From JAEUHO01 sp046350655 (GTDB taxonomy: Bacteria > Planctomycetota > PLA2 > JAEUHO01), in assembly GCA_046350655.1 (NCBI GenBank), contig JAXMAB010000004.1:930001-994000 (forward strand): a stretch of DNA of 64,000 bases. The letters are read 5' to 3'. The notes under the pieces were generated by a model, which did no database searches, had not been told where the DNA came from, and saw only the letters and a list, made by a program, of their open reading frames with translations. This document shows positions 7,974 through 16,849 of this stretch, in pieces (positions within the stretch are counted from its first letter, which is position 1; each line of letters begins with the position of its first letter). Both the position numbers and the translations under genes were made by a program.

Positions 7974-9854
7974 TCACCGGACCGCGTAGGTCGGGTGCTG
8001 GACGAGGATGTAGAGGAGGCCGCGCACCCGCTCGGAGACGTGGGTGGCGTTGTTCGCGTCGAACGGGCTCGCGGTCACGACGCCCGTCGTCGCGTTGTAG
8101 GAGGTGTCGAGGTAGTTCGCGAGCTGCGTGCGCTCGGGGTCCGTCAGCTTGACGTTGAGCAGCAGCGCCAGCTGGTCCACCGCCTCGAGCGACGTCGGGG
8201 CCGCCGACAGCAGGGCCCGCGCGGGGTCCGCGCCGCCGTTCGCCGCCAGCTGGTCCGTGCGGTCGCGGATGCACTCGCGGACGCCGTTCACGCGGTCGAG
8301 CATGTTCTGCGCGGAGAGCCACTCCTCGGAGACCGGCCACCCGTTGACCGACGGCGGCTGCGACGGACGCTGGGCGCACGTGGTCAGGACCGTGTCCACG
8401 GTCCGCAGGAGGTTCTGCGGCCACGCGGCGGGGTCGGTGATCGCCTTGTTGTCGATGGGCGTCAGGCCCGTCGTGCGGCAGAAGCCCACGTAGTGCTCGA
8501 CGGGGCCCTTGACGCGGCCGGCCTTCGACTTCGGCGAGTAGAACGCCTCGGACTTGAAGAGCGCCTTCAGCAGCGGCTTCAGCTCGTACGCGTTGTTGCG
8601 GAGCAGCGCCGCCATGGCGTCGGTCGGGACGTTCGTCGGGCCCTGGTAGCAGAAGTACTCGAAGAGCTTCTTCGAGATGAACTCGGCCACCGGGCGGTGG
8701 TCGATGGTCGCGTCCACGACGGCCTGGTAGTCGTCCGTGACGTTCTGGCCGGGGATCGTGACGCCGAGGACGGTCTTGGCGCCCGTGTCGTGGCGGGTCG
8801 TGTCGAACTGCGTGAACGCCTGGCCGGTGGTCGCGTCGAACCGCAGCCGGTAGCCGGTGAACGCCTTCGCGGCCTGCACGATGTCGGCCTGCGTGTACCC
8901 GTTGTCCACGCCGAGGGAGAACAGCTCGAACCACTCGCGGGCGAAGTTCTCGTTCGGCGCCGTCTTCGTGTTCAGGATGCCGTCGAGCCACACGAGCATC
9001 ATCGAGTCGCGCGCCATGGCGAGGAGCAGCGAGCGGAGGTTGCCCGAGCCCTGCTTCCGCCACAGGTTGACCTGCTGCACCATGAACCACGTCGCGTTCG
9101 ACTCGATCGGCGTCGTGGACGAGGCGAAGTGGTCGTGCCAGAAGAACGCCAGCGCGTCCTGGAACGGCTGGGGGTTGTTCAGCATCAGGTGCATCCAGTA
9201 CCGCGCCACCTGCGCCTGGCTCGGGAACCCGCCCTCGAGGCCCACCGGGTCGGTCGCGTTGACGAGGATGCCGGCGGCGGCGTTCTCGAGCGACGCGTTC
9301 GTGTCGTCGGAGGCGTCCACCATCGCGTCGACGTAGGCCGGGATGCCCACGGCCTTCACCGCGGCGACCTCCGACGGCTTCGTCGAGAAGTGCGTGCGGC
9401 CGAGGAAGTAGCGGACGTCGTCGTCCGTGAACGTCGCGGGGTCCTTCGCCGCGAGGTTCTCGGCGCGCGCGAGCACGACGGTCAGGTCGAGCGTCGTCTG
9501 CGCGAAGCCCGCGCTGTTCGACGCCGTGACGGTGTAGACGCCGTGCGGCGTCGGCGTCGTCGGCGTGCCCGAGAGCATGCCGGTGGTCGGCGAGAGCGCG
9601 AGGCCCGCGGGCAGGCTCGGCGCCACCGCGAAGGTGTCGGGCGCGCCGCCGGTCACCTGCGGCGCGACCGGCGCCAGCACGTCGCCGGTCTCGAACGTGG
9701 TGGGGGCGAGGGCGTAGGCGATCGAGGCGGGCGGCGTCACGGGACCGCCTCCGCCGCCACCGCCGCCGCCGCACGCGGCGAGCGGGGCGAAGGAGAGCAT
9801 CCACAGGACACCGGCGACGGCGGGACGCCGGCGCAGGCGGGACGGACGACGCAT
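7974..9854 (-). CDS. DUF1800 lipoprotein with Ig-like domain
   Basis: 626 aa. Signal peptide with lipobox AAC (Cys28), nine glycines, an Ig-like domain (about 45-130, APSLPAGLALSPTTGMLSGT), then DUF1800 from about 140 to the end (FLGRTHFSTKPSEV, FFWHDHFASSTTPIES, NENFAREWFELFSLGV, AFTGYRLRFDATTG). It is the first gene of a three-gene operon. ATG at 9854 has a strong ribosome-binding site GGAGGTG 8 nt upstream. Its role is unknown; the family accompanies DUF1501 proteins in Planctomycetota and Proteobacteria. Confidence 0.92.
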   Translation of the reverse strand: MRRPSRLRRRPAVAGVLWMLSFAPLAACGGGGGGGGGPVTPPASIAYALAPTTFETGDVLAPVAPQVTGGAPDTFAVAPSLPAGLALSPTTGMLSGTPTTPTPHGVYTVTASNSAGFAQTTLDLTVVLARAENLAAKDPATFTDDDVRYFLGRTHFSTKPSEVAAVKAVGIPAYVDAMVDASDDTNASLENAAAGILVNATDPVGLEGGFPSQAQVARYWMHLMLNNPQPFQDALAFFWHDHFASSTTPIESNATWFMVQQVNLWRKQGSGNLRSLLLAMARDSMMLVWLDGILNTKTAPNENFAREWFELFSLGVDNGYTQADIVQAAKAFTGYRLRFDATTGQAFTQFDTTRHDTGAKTVLGVTIPGQNVTDDYQAVVDATIDHRPVAEFISKKLFEYFCYQGPTNVPTDAMAALLRNNAYELKPLLKALFKSEAFYSPKSKAGRVKGPVEHYVGFCRTTGLTPIDNKAITDPAAWPQNLLRTVDTVLTTCAQRPSQPPSVNGWPVSEEWLSAQNMLDRVNGVRECIRDRTDQLAANGGADPARALLSAAPTSLEAVDQLALLLNVKLTDPERTQLANYLDTSYNATTGVVTASPFDANNATHVSERVRGLLYILVQHPTYAVR

Positions 9855-10434
9855 CGGCAACACCTCCGGATTCACGAGGGACCCCCCGAGCAACCCAGCG
9901 GCCTCGCACGTCGGCGGGAGGCGCGGGCGTGCGTCGTGCGAGGGCACGACGCGAGACGGACCTCGACCCTGGCACGCGACCCGAACACGGTCTCGGAGAC
10001 CTCCGGCGCATCCCAGGGGAGACCCACGGCCCGACCTCCTGTTACGGCGAAACCAGCCCGCGGGGTGTAGCGGTTCCTGCTCGCGAGCCGGACACCGCGG
10101 TCGATTCGGCGCGGGGCCGGGCCCCCCGGCGACGGGGCCACCCGCGACGCGACGGTCGGTCCGGCCCGCGTCGCGCGGCGAACGGCCTCGGGGGTGGGGG
10201 ACGTCACGTCGGGGAGCAGGAGGCGGCGGAAGCCGCTGGGGATACGGTGCGACACGAGGACACCTCGCACCGGACTGGAACCCGCCTCGTCGCCCTTGCG
10301 TCGCGCGGCGCGTGGTACGATGGACGCTTCGTCGCGCGTCCGTCTCGACGCGCCGTCCCCTTCGGAGGGCCCCTCGATGCGCAGTCCCGCTGCCTCCTCC
10401 CGCCGGGCCCCCGTCGTCGCCGCGTACCGCTGAA

Positions 10435-10459
10435 CTCCGGGAGCGCTGAAGCGCCGGAG
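10435..10459. terminator. Stable hairpin, possible terminator or attenuator
   Basis: CTCCGGGAGCGC, loop TGAA, then GCGCCGGAG: a GC-rich stem with a small asymmetric bulge, directly after the TGA of an 18-codon ORF. There is no T-run, so function as an intrinsic terminator is uncertain. Confidence 0.3.
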
Positions 10460-10670
10460 CGAACGCGCTGACACGCGGCGCGCCCCTCGCCGCACGGCGA
10501 TCGGCGCGATGAGACGACGGTCGGCCCCGAGCGACGCGTAGCCCGCCCCTCGGGCGTGCCGCGCCCCCGCACGCGCCCGCCCCTCGACCGCGCGGCCCGC
10601 CGCCCCGTCGGGCTCCGCCCCCCGAGCGCCTCCACGCGAGGTCCTCGTGGGCGGCGCCCCCGCGACGCAG

Positions 10671-10686
10671 CGGGCCTCGCGGTCCC
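10671..10686 (-). repeat. Dispersed hairpin repeat, V1 form
   Basis: CGGGCCTCGCGGTCCC (minus-strand V1) about 110 nt before the rsgA start, in otherwise unannotated sequence. Confidence 0.7.
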
Positions 10687-10798
10687 CCGCGCCCGAGCGA
10701 CCCCGTTCCACGGGGCCCGCCGCCGCGCCTCCGCCCGTGGCCCCTCGCCGCGCGCCGCTTCGCGTTCCGCATCGTCCCCTCGTCCCCGAGGTCCTCCC

Positions 10799-11875
10799 TT
10801 GTCCGTCCCCTCGCTCGTCTCGCTCTCGCCCGCGCGCGCCGCGGCCCTCGCCGCGCTCGGCCGTCCCGAACTCGTCCCCGCGCGCGTCGTCGCGGCCGCC
10901 GCCGGCCGCTCGCGCGTGCTCACCTCCCACGGCGAGCTGCTCGCCGAACCCACCGGCCGGCTGCGGTTCGACGCCGCCAGCGCGGCCGACCTGCCGACCG
11001 TCGGCGACCTCGTCGCCGTCGCCGCGCGCCCCGACGAGGGCCGGGCCACCGTCGTCGCGGTGCTGCCGCGCACGAGCGTGCTCGTGCGCAAGGCGGCGGG
11101 CCGCGCCGTCGTCCCGCAGCCCGTCGCCGCCAACGTCGACGTCGTCCTGCTCGCGTGCGGGCTCGACGCCGACTGGAACCCGCGCCGCCGCGAGCGCTTC
11201 CTCGCGTTCGCGTGGGAGAGCGGCGCGCAACCCGTCGTCGTGCTCACCAAGGCCGACCTCGTCGAAGACCTCGACGCGCGCCTCGAGGAGGCGGCGCGGG
11301 TCGCCGTCGGCGCGCCGGTCGTCGCGGTCGCGTCGCCCTCGGGCGCCGGGCTCGACGCCCTGCGCGCGCACCTGCCCGCCGGCGCGCTCGCGGCGATCGT
11401 CGGCTCGTCGGGCGTCGGGAAGTCGACGCTCGTCAACGCGCTGCTCGGCCGCGTCGCGCAGGACACCGGCCCCGTGCGCGCGCACGACGGCCGCGGCCTC
11501 CACACCACCACGTCGCGCGAGTTGTTCGAGATGCCGTGGGGCGCGCACCTCGTCGACACGCCCGGCGTGCGCGAGCTCGCCGTGTGGACCGACGAGGCCG
11601 CGGTCGCCGCGGCCTTCGACGACGTCGCGGCGCTCGCGCCCCGCTGCCGGTTCCGCGACTGCGCGCACGCCACCGAGCCCGGATGCGCCGTCCTCGCCGC
11701 CGTCGCCGACGGCTCGCTCGACGCGGGCCGCCTCGAGGACTACCGCCACCTACTGCGCGAGCAGGCGTTCCTCGCCCGCAAGGCCGACCCCGTCGCCGCG
11801 CGGGCCGCGCGCGAGCACTGGAAGCGCCAGGGCCGGCTCGGGCGCGACGCGATGCGGCGCAAGCGAGGGGAATGA
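10799..11875 (+). CDS. rsgA: Ribosome small subunit-dependent GTPase A
   Basis: 358 aa, normal family size. It has an OB-fold N-terminus, then the circularly permuted GTPase order: TKADLVEDLD (G4), GSSGVGKSTLVNALLG (G1, about residues 200-215), TTTSREL (G2) and DTPGVREL (G3). The C-terminal zinc finger CRFRDCAHATEPGCAV is present. RsgA helps 30S subunit maturation. I chose TTG at 10799 because the conserved protein begins there and GAGG lies about 8 nt upstream; the frame is open further upstream but the extension is low-complexity. Confidence 0.92.
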   Translation: MSVPSLVSLSPARAAALAALGRPELVPARVVAAAAGRSRVLTSHGELLAEPTGRLRFDAASAADLPTVGDLVAVAARPDEGRATVVAVLPRTSVLVRKAAGRAVVPQPVAANVDVVLLACGLDADWNPRRRERFLAFAWESGAQPVVVLTKADLVEDLDARLEEAARVAVGAPVVAVASPSGAGLDALRAHLPAGALAAIVGSSGVGKSTLVNALLGRVAQDTGPVRAHDGRGLHTTTSRELFEMPWGAHLVDTPGVRELAVWTDEAAVAAAFDDVAALAPRCRFRDCAHATEPGCAVLAAVADGSLDAGRLEDYRHLLREQAFLARKADPVAARAAREHWKRQGRLGRDAMRRKRGE

Positions 11876-11893
11876 GACGAGGGTCGGGGCGGT

Positions 11894-11910
11894 GGGTACG
11901 CGAGGCCCGG
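11894..11910 (+). repeat. Dispersed hairpin repeat, V2 form
   Basis: GGGTACGCGAGGCCCGG followed by TGGCC, the common 3' extension, in the gap between rsgA and the ABC gene. Confidence 0.75.
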
Positions 11911-11961
11911 TGGCCGTCGCGGCCCGCGCCCCGCGCGCGGAGGGGCCCCGCCGGTGTCGCC

Positions 11962-11998
11962 GGTACGATCCCGGGACGGCGGGGCCCCGCCGTCCCGG
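11962..11998 (+). promoter_or_regulatory. Putative -10 element and perfect 28-bp palindrome upstream of the ABC exporter
   Basis: TACGAT (11964-11969) is a good -10 candidate. Immediately after it, 11971-11998 is a perfect inverted repeat whose half is CCGGGACGGCGGGG with no spacer. It spans the expected transcription start and ends at the GGAGG before the ATG at 12007. It could be a repressor operator or a strong 5' hairpin controlling translation. Confidence 0.5.
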
Positions 11999-12006
11999 AG
12001 GCGGCG

Positions 12007-12711
12007 ATGGTGCACGGGTCCGACGTCGTGGTGGCCCTGCGCGGCGTGGCGATGGCGTTCGGCGCCGGCGCCGCGCGCGTCGAGGCGCTGCGCGGCATCG
12101 ACCTCGAGGTCCGTCGCGGCGAGTTCGTCGCGGTGACCGGCCCGTCCGGCTCGGGCAAGAGCACGATGCTGCACCTGATGGCGGGCCTCGCGCGGCCGAC
12201 CGCCGGCGTCGTCGAGGTGGACGGCACCGACCTCGTCGCGCTCGACGACGACGCGCTCACCCGCGTGCGGCGCCGCCGCATCGGCATCGTCTTCCAGGCG
12301 TACAACCTGCTGCCGGTGCTGACGGCGCTCGAGAACGTGGCGCTGCCGCTCGAGCTCGACGGCGTGCCGCGCGCGACGGCCGCCGAGCGCGCCGCCGCGG
12401 GCCTCGCGCGCGTCGGGCTCGCGGCCCGCGCGGGGCACCTGCCGTCGGAGCTGTCCGGCGGCGAGCAGCAACGCGTCGCGGTCGCGCGCGCGCTCGTCAC
12501 GTCGCCCGCGGTGCTGCTCGCCGACGAGCCGACGGGCAACCTCGACTCCGCGAACGGCGCCGCGGTGATGGCGCTCCTGCGGTCGCTCGCCGACGACGGC
12601 GCGACGCTCGTGATGGTGACCCACGAGCCCGAGGAGGCCGCCAGCGCGCGGCGGCAGGTGCGCCTCGTCGACGGGCGGGTCGCGTCCGACGCGGCGACGG
12701 CGGCGCCGTGA
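12007..12711 (+). CDS. ABC transporter ATP-binding protein, LolD/MacB type
   Basis: 234 aa. Walker A GPSGSGKST at residues 45-53, Q-loop FQAYNLLPVLTALEN, signature LSGGEQQRVAVARAL, Walker B VLLADEPTGNLD and H-loop MVTHEP are all intact. This group powers FtsX-type permeases that move lipoproteins or other hydrophobic cargo rather than pumping through the membrane. ATG at 12007 follows GGAGG. The GTGA overlap with the permease (12708-12711) shows one operon. Confidence 0.93.
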   Translation: MVHGSDVVVALRGVAMAFGAGAARVEALRGIDLEVRRGEFVAVTGPSGSGKSTMLHLMAGLARPTAGVVEVDGTDLVALDDDALTRVRRRRIGIVFQAYNLLPVLTALENVALPLELDGVPRATAAERAAAGLARVGLAARAGHLPSELSGGEQQRVAVARALVTSPAVLLADEPTGNLDSANGAAVMALLRSLADDGATLVMVTHEPEEAASARRQVRLVDGRVASDAATAAP

Positions 12712-15218
12712 GCGCGCTCGCCGCGTACGCGCGTCGCGAGGCCGTCCGGCGGCCCGGGCGCACGGTGCTCGGCCTCCTCGGCGTCGTGCTCGGCGTGGCG
12801 GCGATGGTGGCGTCGGCCCTCGCCACGTCGGCCGCGGGCGACGCCTACCGCGCGATGTACGCGTCGCTCACGGGCCGCGCGGGCCTCGAGGTCGTCGCGG
12901 AGGGCCTCGGGACGTTCCCCGCCGACGTGCTCGCGCGCGTCGAGGGCACGGCGGGCGTCCGCGCCGCGGTGCCGGTGGTGCTCGCGCCGGCGGCCGTCGT
13001 CGCGCCGGGCCCGCGCACGCCGGTCCTCGTGCTCGGCATCGACCCCGCGCGCGACGGCGCGGCGCGGTCCCTCGCGATCGTCGAGGGGCGCGGCGTCGGC
13101 GACGGCGACGGCGTGGTGCTCCTCGCGACGTTCGCGCGGCCGCGGGGCCTCGCGGTCGGCGACCGGGTGCGGCTCGTGACGGCGACGGGCCCCGTGGACC
13201 TGCCGGTCGTGGGGCTCGCGGGGCCGGACGGGCTGGCCGCGTTCCCCGGCGGCGTGGTCGTCGCGTCGCTCGCGACCGCGCGGCGCGTGCTCGGGTTCGG
13301 CGACCGGCTGAACGGCGTGCAGGTCGTGCTCGACGACGGCGCCCGCGAGGACGACGTCGCGGCGGCGCTGACGGCCCGCGTCGGGCCGGGCCTCCGGGTC
13401 CAGCGGCCGGCGGCGCGCGCCCTGCTCGCCGACGCGACGCTGCGCTCCGCCGAGCAGGGGCTCGCGGCCGTGAGCCTCATGTCGCTCGTCGCCGCGGTGT
13501 TCGTGATCCTGAATGCGTTCGCGATGAACCTCGCCGAGCGCCGCCGCGCGCGCCCGACGCTGCGCGCGCTCGGCGCCACGCGGGGCCAGGTCGTCCGCGC
13601 GCTGCTCGGCGAGGCCGTCGTGCTCGGGACCGTCGGCGCGGTCCTCGGCGCGGCGCTGGGCGTCGTCGGCGCGCGCGGCCTCGCCGCCGGGCTCGGGCAG
13701 ATGCTCGGCGTCGACCTCGCGCCGCCGCCCGCGCGCGCGGGGCCGTTGCTGGCGGCGCTCGTCGGCGGGCCGCTCACGACGTTGCTCGCGACGGCCGGCG
13801 CGGCCCGCCGCGCGTCGCGTCGCGACCCGCTCGCCGACCTCCTGGGCGCGCCCGAGACCGCGGCGCCGCCCGCGCGGCGCGGGCCCGCGGCGGTCGGGCT
13901 CGCCTGCCTCGCGCTGCTCGCGCTCGCAGAGGTCGGCGTCGTGACCGGCCGCCTGCCCGTCGGGTTGATCGCGCCGGCCGTCGCCGTCGGGATGCTCGGC
14001 GCGGCGCTCGTGTTCCCGGCCGCGCTCCCCGCGCTCCGCCGGCTGCTGCTCGGCGCGCTCGGCCGCGTCGTGGGCGCGCCGGGCCGGCTCGGGCTGCGGC
14101 AGGTCGAGCGCCGTCCCGTCCACACGACGTTGTCGTCCACGGTGCTGTTCGTGGCGGTGGTGGGGACGCTCGGCATGGGCAACGAGCTGCTCGCCAACGT
14201 CGCCGACGTGAAGGACTGGGCGGCCCGCGCGCTCGTCGAGGACTTCTTCGTGCGCGCGACGATGCCCGAGAGCGGCACCATGGTGGCCGCGCCGGTGCCG
14301 GCCGCGCTCGGCGACGAGCTCGCCGCGCTGCCGGGCGTCGCGCGGGTCAACCGCATCCGGTTCGTGCCGGTGCGCGCCGACGACGTGCCGGCGCTCGTCA
14401 TCGGCCGCACGTGGACGCCCGGCGCGCCGCTGGCCCTCGACTTCGACGCGACGCCGCCCGGCGGGCCGCCGTCGACGCTCGGGCCCGCGGACGCGGTGCT
14501 CGGCACGGCGCTGGCGCACCGCCTCGGCGTCGGCCCGGGCGGGCACGTCACGCTGGCGGGCCGCGACGGCCCGGCGCGGTTCGACGTCGTCGCGACCGCG
14601 ACGGAGTACACGTCGGGCGGGTACGCCGTCTACCTCGACTTCGCCGCGGCCGAGCGGCTGCTCGGCGCGAACGGCGCCGACGCCTTCATGGTCGTCGCCG
14701 CGCCCGGGCGGCGGGCCGAGGTGGGGGACGCGCTCGCGCGGGTCGCCGCGCGCGACGGCCTGCTCCTCCAGTCCAACGCGGGCCTGCGCGCCGACGTCGA
14801 CGGCAAGGTCGGGGGCATCGTCGGGCTGTTGTGGACCGCGCTGGCGGTCGTGTTCCTCGTCGCGTCGCTCGGCGTGCTCAACACGCTCACGATGAACGTG
14901 CTCGACCAGACGCGCACGATCGGCGTGCTGCGCGCGGTCGGGACGACGCGCGCGCAGGTGACGCGGTCGGTGCTCGCGCAGGGCGTCGCGATCGCGCTCG
15001 TCGCCGTCGTCCCCGCCGTGCCCGTCGGCGTCGGGATGAGCTGGCTGCTCCACCTCGGGAGCGAGCCGTTGCGCGGCTTCCCGGTCGCGTTCGCGGTGGA
15101 CGTGCCGCTCGTGGTCGCGTGCGGCTGCGCGGCGGTGGCCGTCGCGTGCGCGGCCGCGACCGTGCCGGCGTGGCGCGCGGCGCGCCTGCCCGTCGCTACG
15201 ACGCTGCGCCGCGACTGA
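12708..15218 (+). CDS. FtsX-like ABC transporter permease, duplicated-domain type
   Basis: 836 aa, GTG overlapping the ATPase stop. An N-terminal membrane helix is followed by a periplasmic MacB-like region (about 35-245), an FtsX domain with three helices (LMSLVAAVFVILNAFAMNLA; GEAVVLGTVGAVLGAALGVV), two more helices at about 390-450, a second periplasmic region and a C-terminal FtsX domain (VASLGVLNTLTMNVLDQTRT). This is the large, duplicated layout of the YbbP/DevC-like exporters. The substrate is unknown. Its last 23 nt overlap the convergent methyltransferase gene. Confidence 0.9.
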   Translation: MSALAAYARREAVRRPGRTVLGLLGVVLGVAAMVASALATSAAGDAYRAMYASLTGRAGLEVVAEGLGTFPADVLARVEGTAGVRAAVPVVLAPAAVVAPGPRTPVLVLGIDPARDGAARSLAIVEGRGVGDGDGVVLLATFARPRGLAVGDRVRLVTATGPVDLPVVGLAGPDGLAAFPGGVVVASLATARRVLGFGDRLNGVQVVLDDGAREDDVAAALTARVGPGLRVQRPAARALLADATLRSAEQGLAAVSLMSLVAAVFVILNAFAMNLAERRRARPTLRALGATRGQVVRALLGEAVVLGTVGAVLGAALGVVGARGLAAGLGQMLGVDLAPPPARAGPLLAALVGGPLTTLLATAGAARRASRRDPLADLLGAPETAAPPARRGPAAVGLACLALLALAEVGVVTGRLPVGLIAPAVAVGMLGAALVFPAALPALRRLLLGALGRVVGAPGRLGLRQVERRPVHTTLSSTVLFVAVVGTLGMGNELLANVADVKDWAARALVEDFFVRATMPESGTMVAAPVPAALGDELAALPGVARVNRIRFVPVRADDVPALVIGRTWTPGAPLALDFDATPPGGPPSTLGPADAVLGTALAHRLGVGPGGHVTLAGRDGPARFDVVATATEYTSGGYAVYLDFAAAERLLGANGADAFMVVAAPGRRAEVGDALARVAARDGLLLQSNAGLRADVDGKVGGIVGLLWTALAVVFLVASLGVLNTLTMNVLDQTRTIGVLRAVGTTRAQVTRSVLAQGVAIALVAVVPAVPVGVGMSWLLHLGSEPLRGFPVAFAVDVPLVVACGCAAVAVACAAATVPAWRAARLPVATTLRRD

Positions 15219-15756
15219 CGTCCGGGCCGAGGGGCGTCGCCGCGACCGCGCGCCACGCGGCCTCCTCGAGGCGGACGCGGTGGCGGAGCGCGAGCAGCGT
15301 CGGCAGCGCCGCCGCGAGCGCCGTCCGCCACGCGCCCACCGCGAACGGGACGAGGACCACCTCGAGCGCCACGACGACGTAGTTCGGGTGCCGGAGCCAC
15401 CGGTACGGGCCCGCGCGGACCGGCGTCTCGTCCGGCACCACCACGACGCGCACGGTCCACCGGCGGCCGAGCGTCGCGAGCGTCCACACGCGCAGCGCCT
15501 CGACCGGCACGAGCGCGACGAGGGCGGCGACGCCCGCGCCGCCGGGCATCCGCGCGCCGCCGAGGCCGCGCTCGAGCGCGACGCCCGCGACGACGGCGAC
15601 GTGGACGGCGACGAGGGCGAGGAGCCCGTCGGCGCGCACGGTGCGCGCGCCCGCGGCGACGAGGCGGCGCGCGTTCGCGCGCGCGAACGGGAGCTCGAGC
15701 AGCCGATGGAGGGCGAAGAGGGCGATCACCGCCCACCCGAGGACGGGCTCGCTCAT
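15196..15756 (-). CDS. Isoprenylcysteine carboxyl methyltransferase (ICMT)-family membrane methyltransferase
   Basis: 186 aa, multi-helix membrane protein. The C-terminal SAM-binding signature is clear: TPVRAGPYRWLRHPNYVVVALEVVLVPF, then RHRVRLEEAAWR. Bacterial ICMT homologues next to type III polyketide synthases (SrsB, BpsB) O-methylate alkylresorcinols or alkylpyrones. That role fits here because the FAD oxidoreductase is coupled through an ATGA overlap (15753-15756) and a type III PKS lies 4 kb away. The gene converges with, and overlaps, the permease 3' end. Confidence 0.85.
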   Translation of the reverse strand: MSEPVLGWAVIALFALHRLLELPFARANARRLVAAGARTVRADGLLALVAVHVAVVAGVALERGLGGARMPGGAGVAALVALVPVEALRVWTLATLGRRWTVRVVVVPDETPVRAGPYRWLRHPNYVVVALEVVLVPFAVGAWRTALAAALPTLLALRHRVRLEEAAWRAVAATPLGPDVSRGAAS

Positions 15757-16847
15757 CGGCCCCCCGCGACCCGGGCGAGCGCGCGCGCGACGGCCGGCAT
15801 CCGCGTCAGCGCGCCCACGGTGAACCGCGCGAGGCGCGGGTGGCGGTCCGCGCGGCGGAGCGCGGTGGCGAGCACCTGCCGCGCGGCGGACTCCGCGCGC
15901 ACGGCCGCGGCGTACCGGCGGTCCACCAGGTCGGCGCGCGCGCCCCGCACGAACGCGGTCGCGGCGCGCGCCGCGCAGACGCCGGTGCGGAGGGCGATCG
16001 AGACGCCGCACCCGACGATCGGGTCGACGGCGCCGGCGGCGTCGCCGGCGAGGAACGCGCCGTGCGCCGCGACCGGACGCGGCACGCGACGCAGGATCGG
16101 GCGGCCCTCCGGCGGCGTGACGACGTCCCCGAGCCGCTCCGCCGCCGCGGGATGGCGCGCGAGCGCCGCCGCCAGCAGGCCCTCGGGACCGCGCGCGTCG
16201 GCGGGCGGCCGCTCGAACAGCACCGCGACGTTGACCACGGCGCCGGGCAGCGGCGTCAGGTAGACCTCGCAGCCGTGGCCGAAGTGGACCTCGACGCGGT
16301 CGAGGGGGCGCCGCTCCGTGAACCGCGCCCGGAGCCCGAACCGCGAGGGCGGACGCGACCGGTCCGGGTACGCGAGGCCCGGGAGCCCCGCGCCGGCGGT
16401 GCCGTCCGCGCCGACGACCGCGCGGACCTTGACGTCGCCCTCGGCGGACGTGACGCGGAACCCGGCGTCGGTCCGCACGGCCTGCGCCGTCGCGTGGGTC
16501 CGCGTGACGCCCGCGTCCGCGAGGGCCCGGTCGAGGTGCGCGAGCAGATGGGGGCGTCGGACGGCGAGGCCCGGACGGGGGAGGTCGATCGCGAGCGGCG
16601 CGGCGCCCGCGACGACGTGACGGACGCCGTCGAACGGACGGCCCTCGTCCGTCGCCGCGCCCAGCCCGAGCGCGCGCAGGACGTCGACGCCGGACGGCAT
16701 GATCCCCTCGCCGCACGGCGCGTCCGTCGGGGCGCGGCGGGGGTCGAACACGATGACGGCCAGCCCCCGCTGGGCGGCGGCGAGCGCACATGCCGCGCCC
16801 GCGGGCCCGGCGCCGAGGACGGCGAGGTCGGCGCGCGACGTGGCCAC
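15753..16847 (-). CDS. FAD-dependent oxidoreductase, geranylgeranyl-reductase/hydroxylase family
   Basis: 364 aa. N-terminal Rossmann motif LAVLGAGPAGAACALAAAQRG, then the family markers DAPCGEGIMPSGV, VVGADGTAGAG and FLAGDAAGAVDPIVGCGVSI. Members reduce prenyl chains or hydroxylate phenolic lipids (SrsC-like). Next to the ICMT gene a quinone-forming hydroxylation of a PKS lipid is plausible but not proven. GTG at 16847 is 2 nt after the upstream stop. A V2 repeat (16364-16383) lies inside the gene and encodes part of GLPGLAYPDRSR in a probable surface loop. Confidence 0.87.
   Translation of the reverse strand: MATSRADLAVLGAGPAGAACALAAAQRGLAVIVFDPRRAPTDAPCGEGIMPSGVDVLRALGLGAATDEGRPFDGVRHVVAGAAPLAIDLPRPGLAVRRPHLLAHLDRALADAGVTRTHATAQAVRTDAGFRVTSAEGDVKVRAVVGADGTAGAGLPGLAYPDRSRPPSRFGLRARFTERRPLDRVEVHFGHGCEVYLTPLPGAVVNVAVLFERPPADARGPEGLLAAALARHPAAAERLGDVVTPPEGRPILRRVPRPVAAHGAFLAGDAAGAVDPIVGCGVSIALRTGVCAARAATAFVRGARADLVDRRYAAAVRAESAARQVLATALRRADRHPRLARFTVGALTRMPAVARALARVAGGR
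16364..16383 (+). repeat. Dispersed hairpin repeat, V2 form, inside a gene
   Basis: CCGGGTACGCGAGGCCCGGG, a full-length V2 copy. It is read on the opposite strand as PGLAYP within the FAD oxidoreductase, just after the GADG motif. Confidence 0.7.
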
Positions 16848-16849
16848 GT

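Larger units (their letters stand above)
9855..10798. other. Long intergenic region between divergent operons
   Basis: About 940 nt between the DUF1800 gene (minus) and rsgA (plus). No ORF looks like a protein by composition. It holds a hairpin at 10435-10459, a V1 repeat at 10671-10686 and an 18-codon ORF at 10378-10434 (ATG preceded by GGAGGG; product MRSPAASSRRAPVVAAYR), which could be a leader peptide but has no other support. Otherwise nothing is recognised. Confidence 0.6.

Noticed and set aside
6411..9612. Repeat-like GCGAGGCCCG inside the Ig domains of the DUF1800 and dehydrogenase genes
   Set aside because: They encode the conserved PAGLAL motif in preferred codons, so the match is explained by protein sequence.
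10378..10434. 18-codon leader-peptide gene with a good ribosome-binding site
   Set aside because: Noted in the intergenic entry but not called as a gene: no conservation evidence, no regulatory codon run, and rsgA starts more than 360 nt later.
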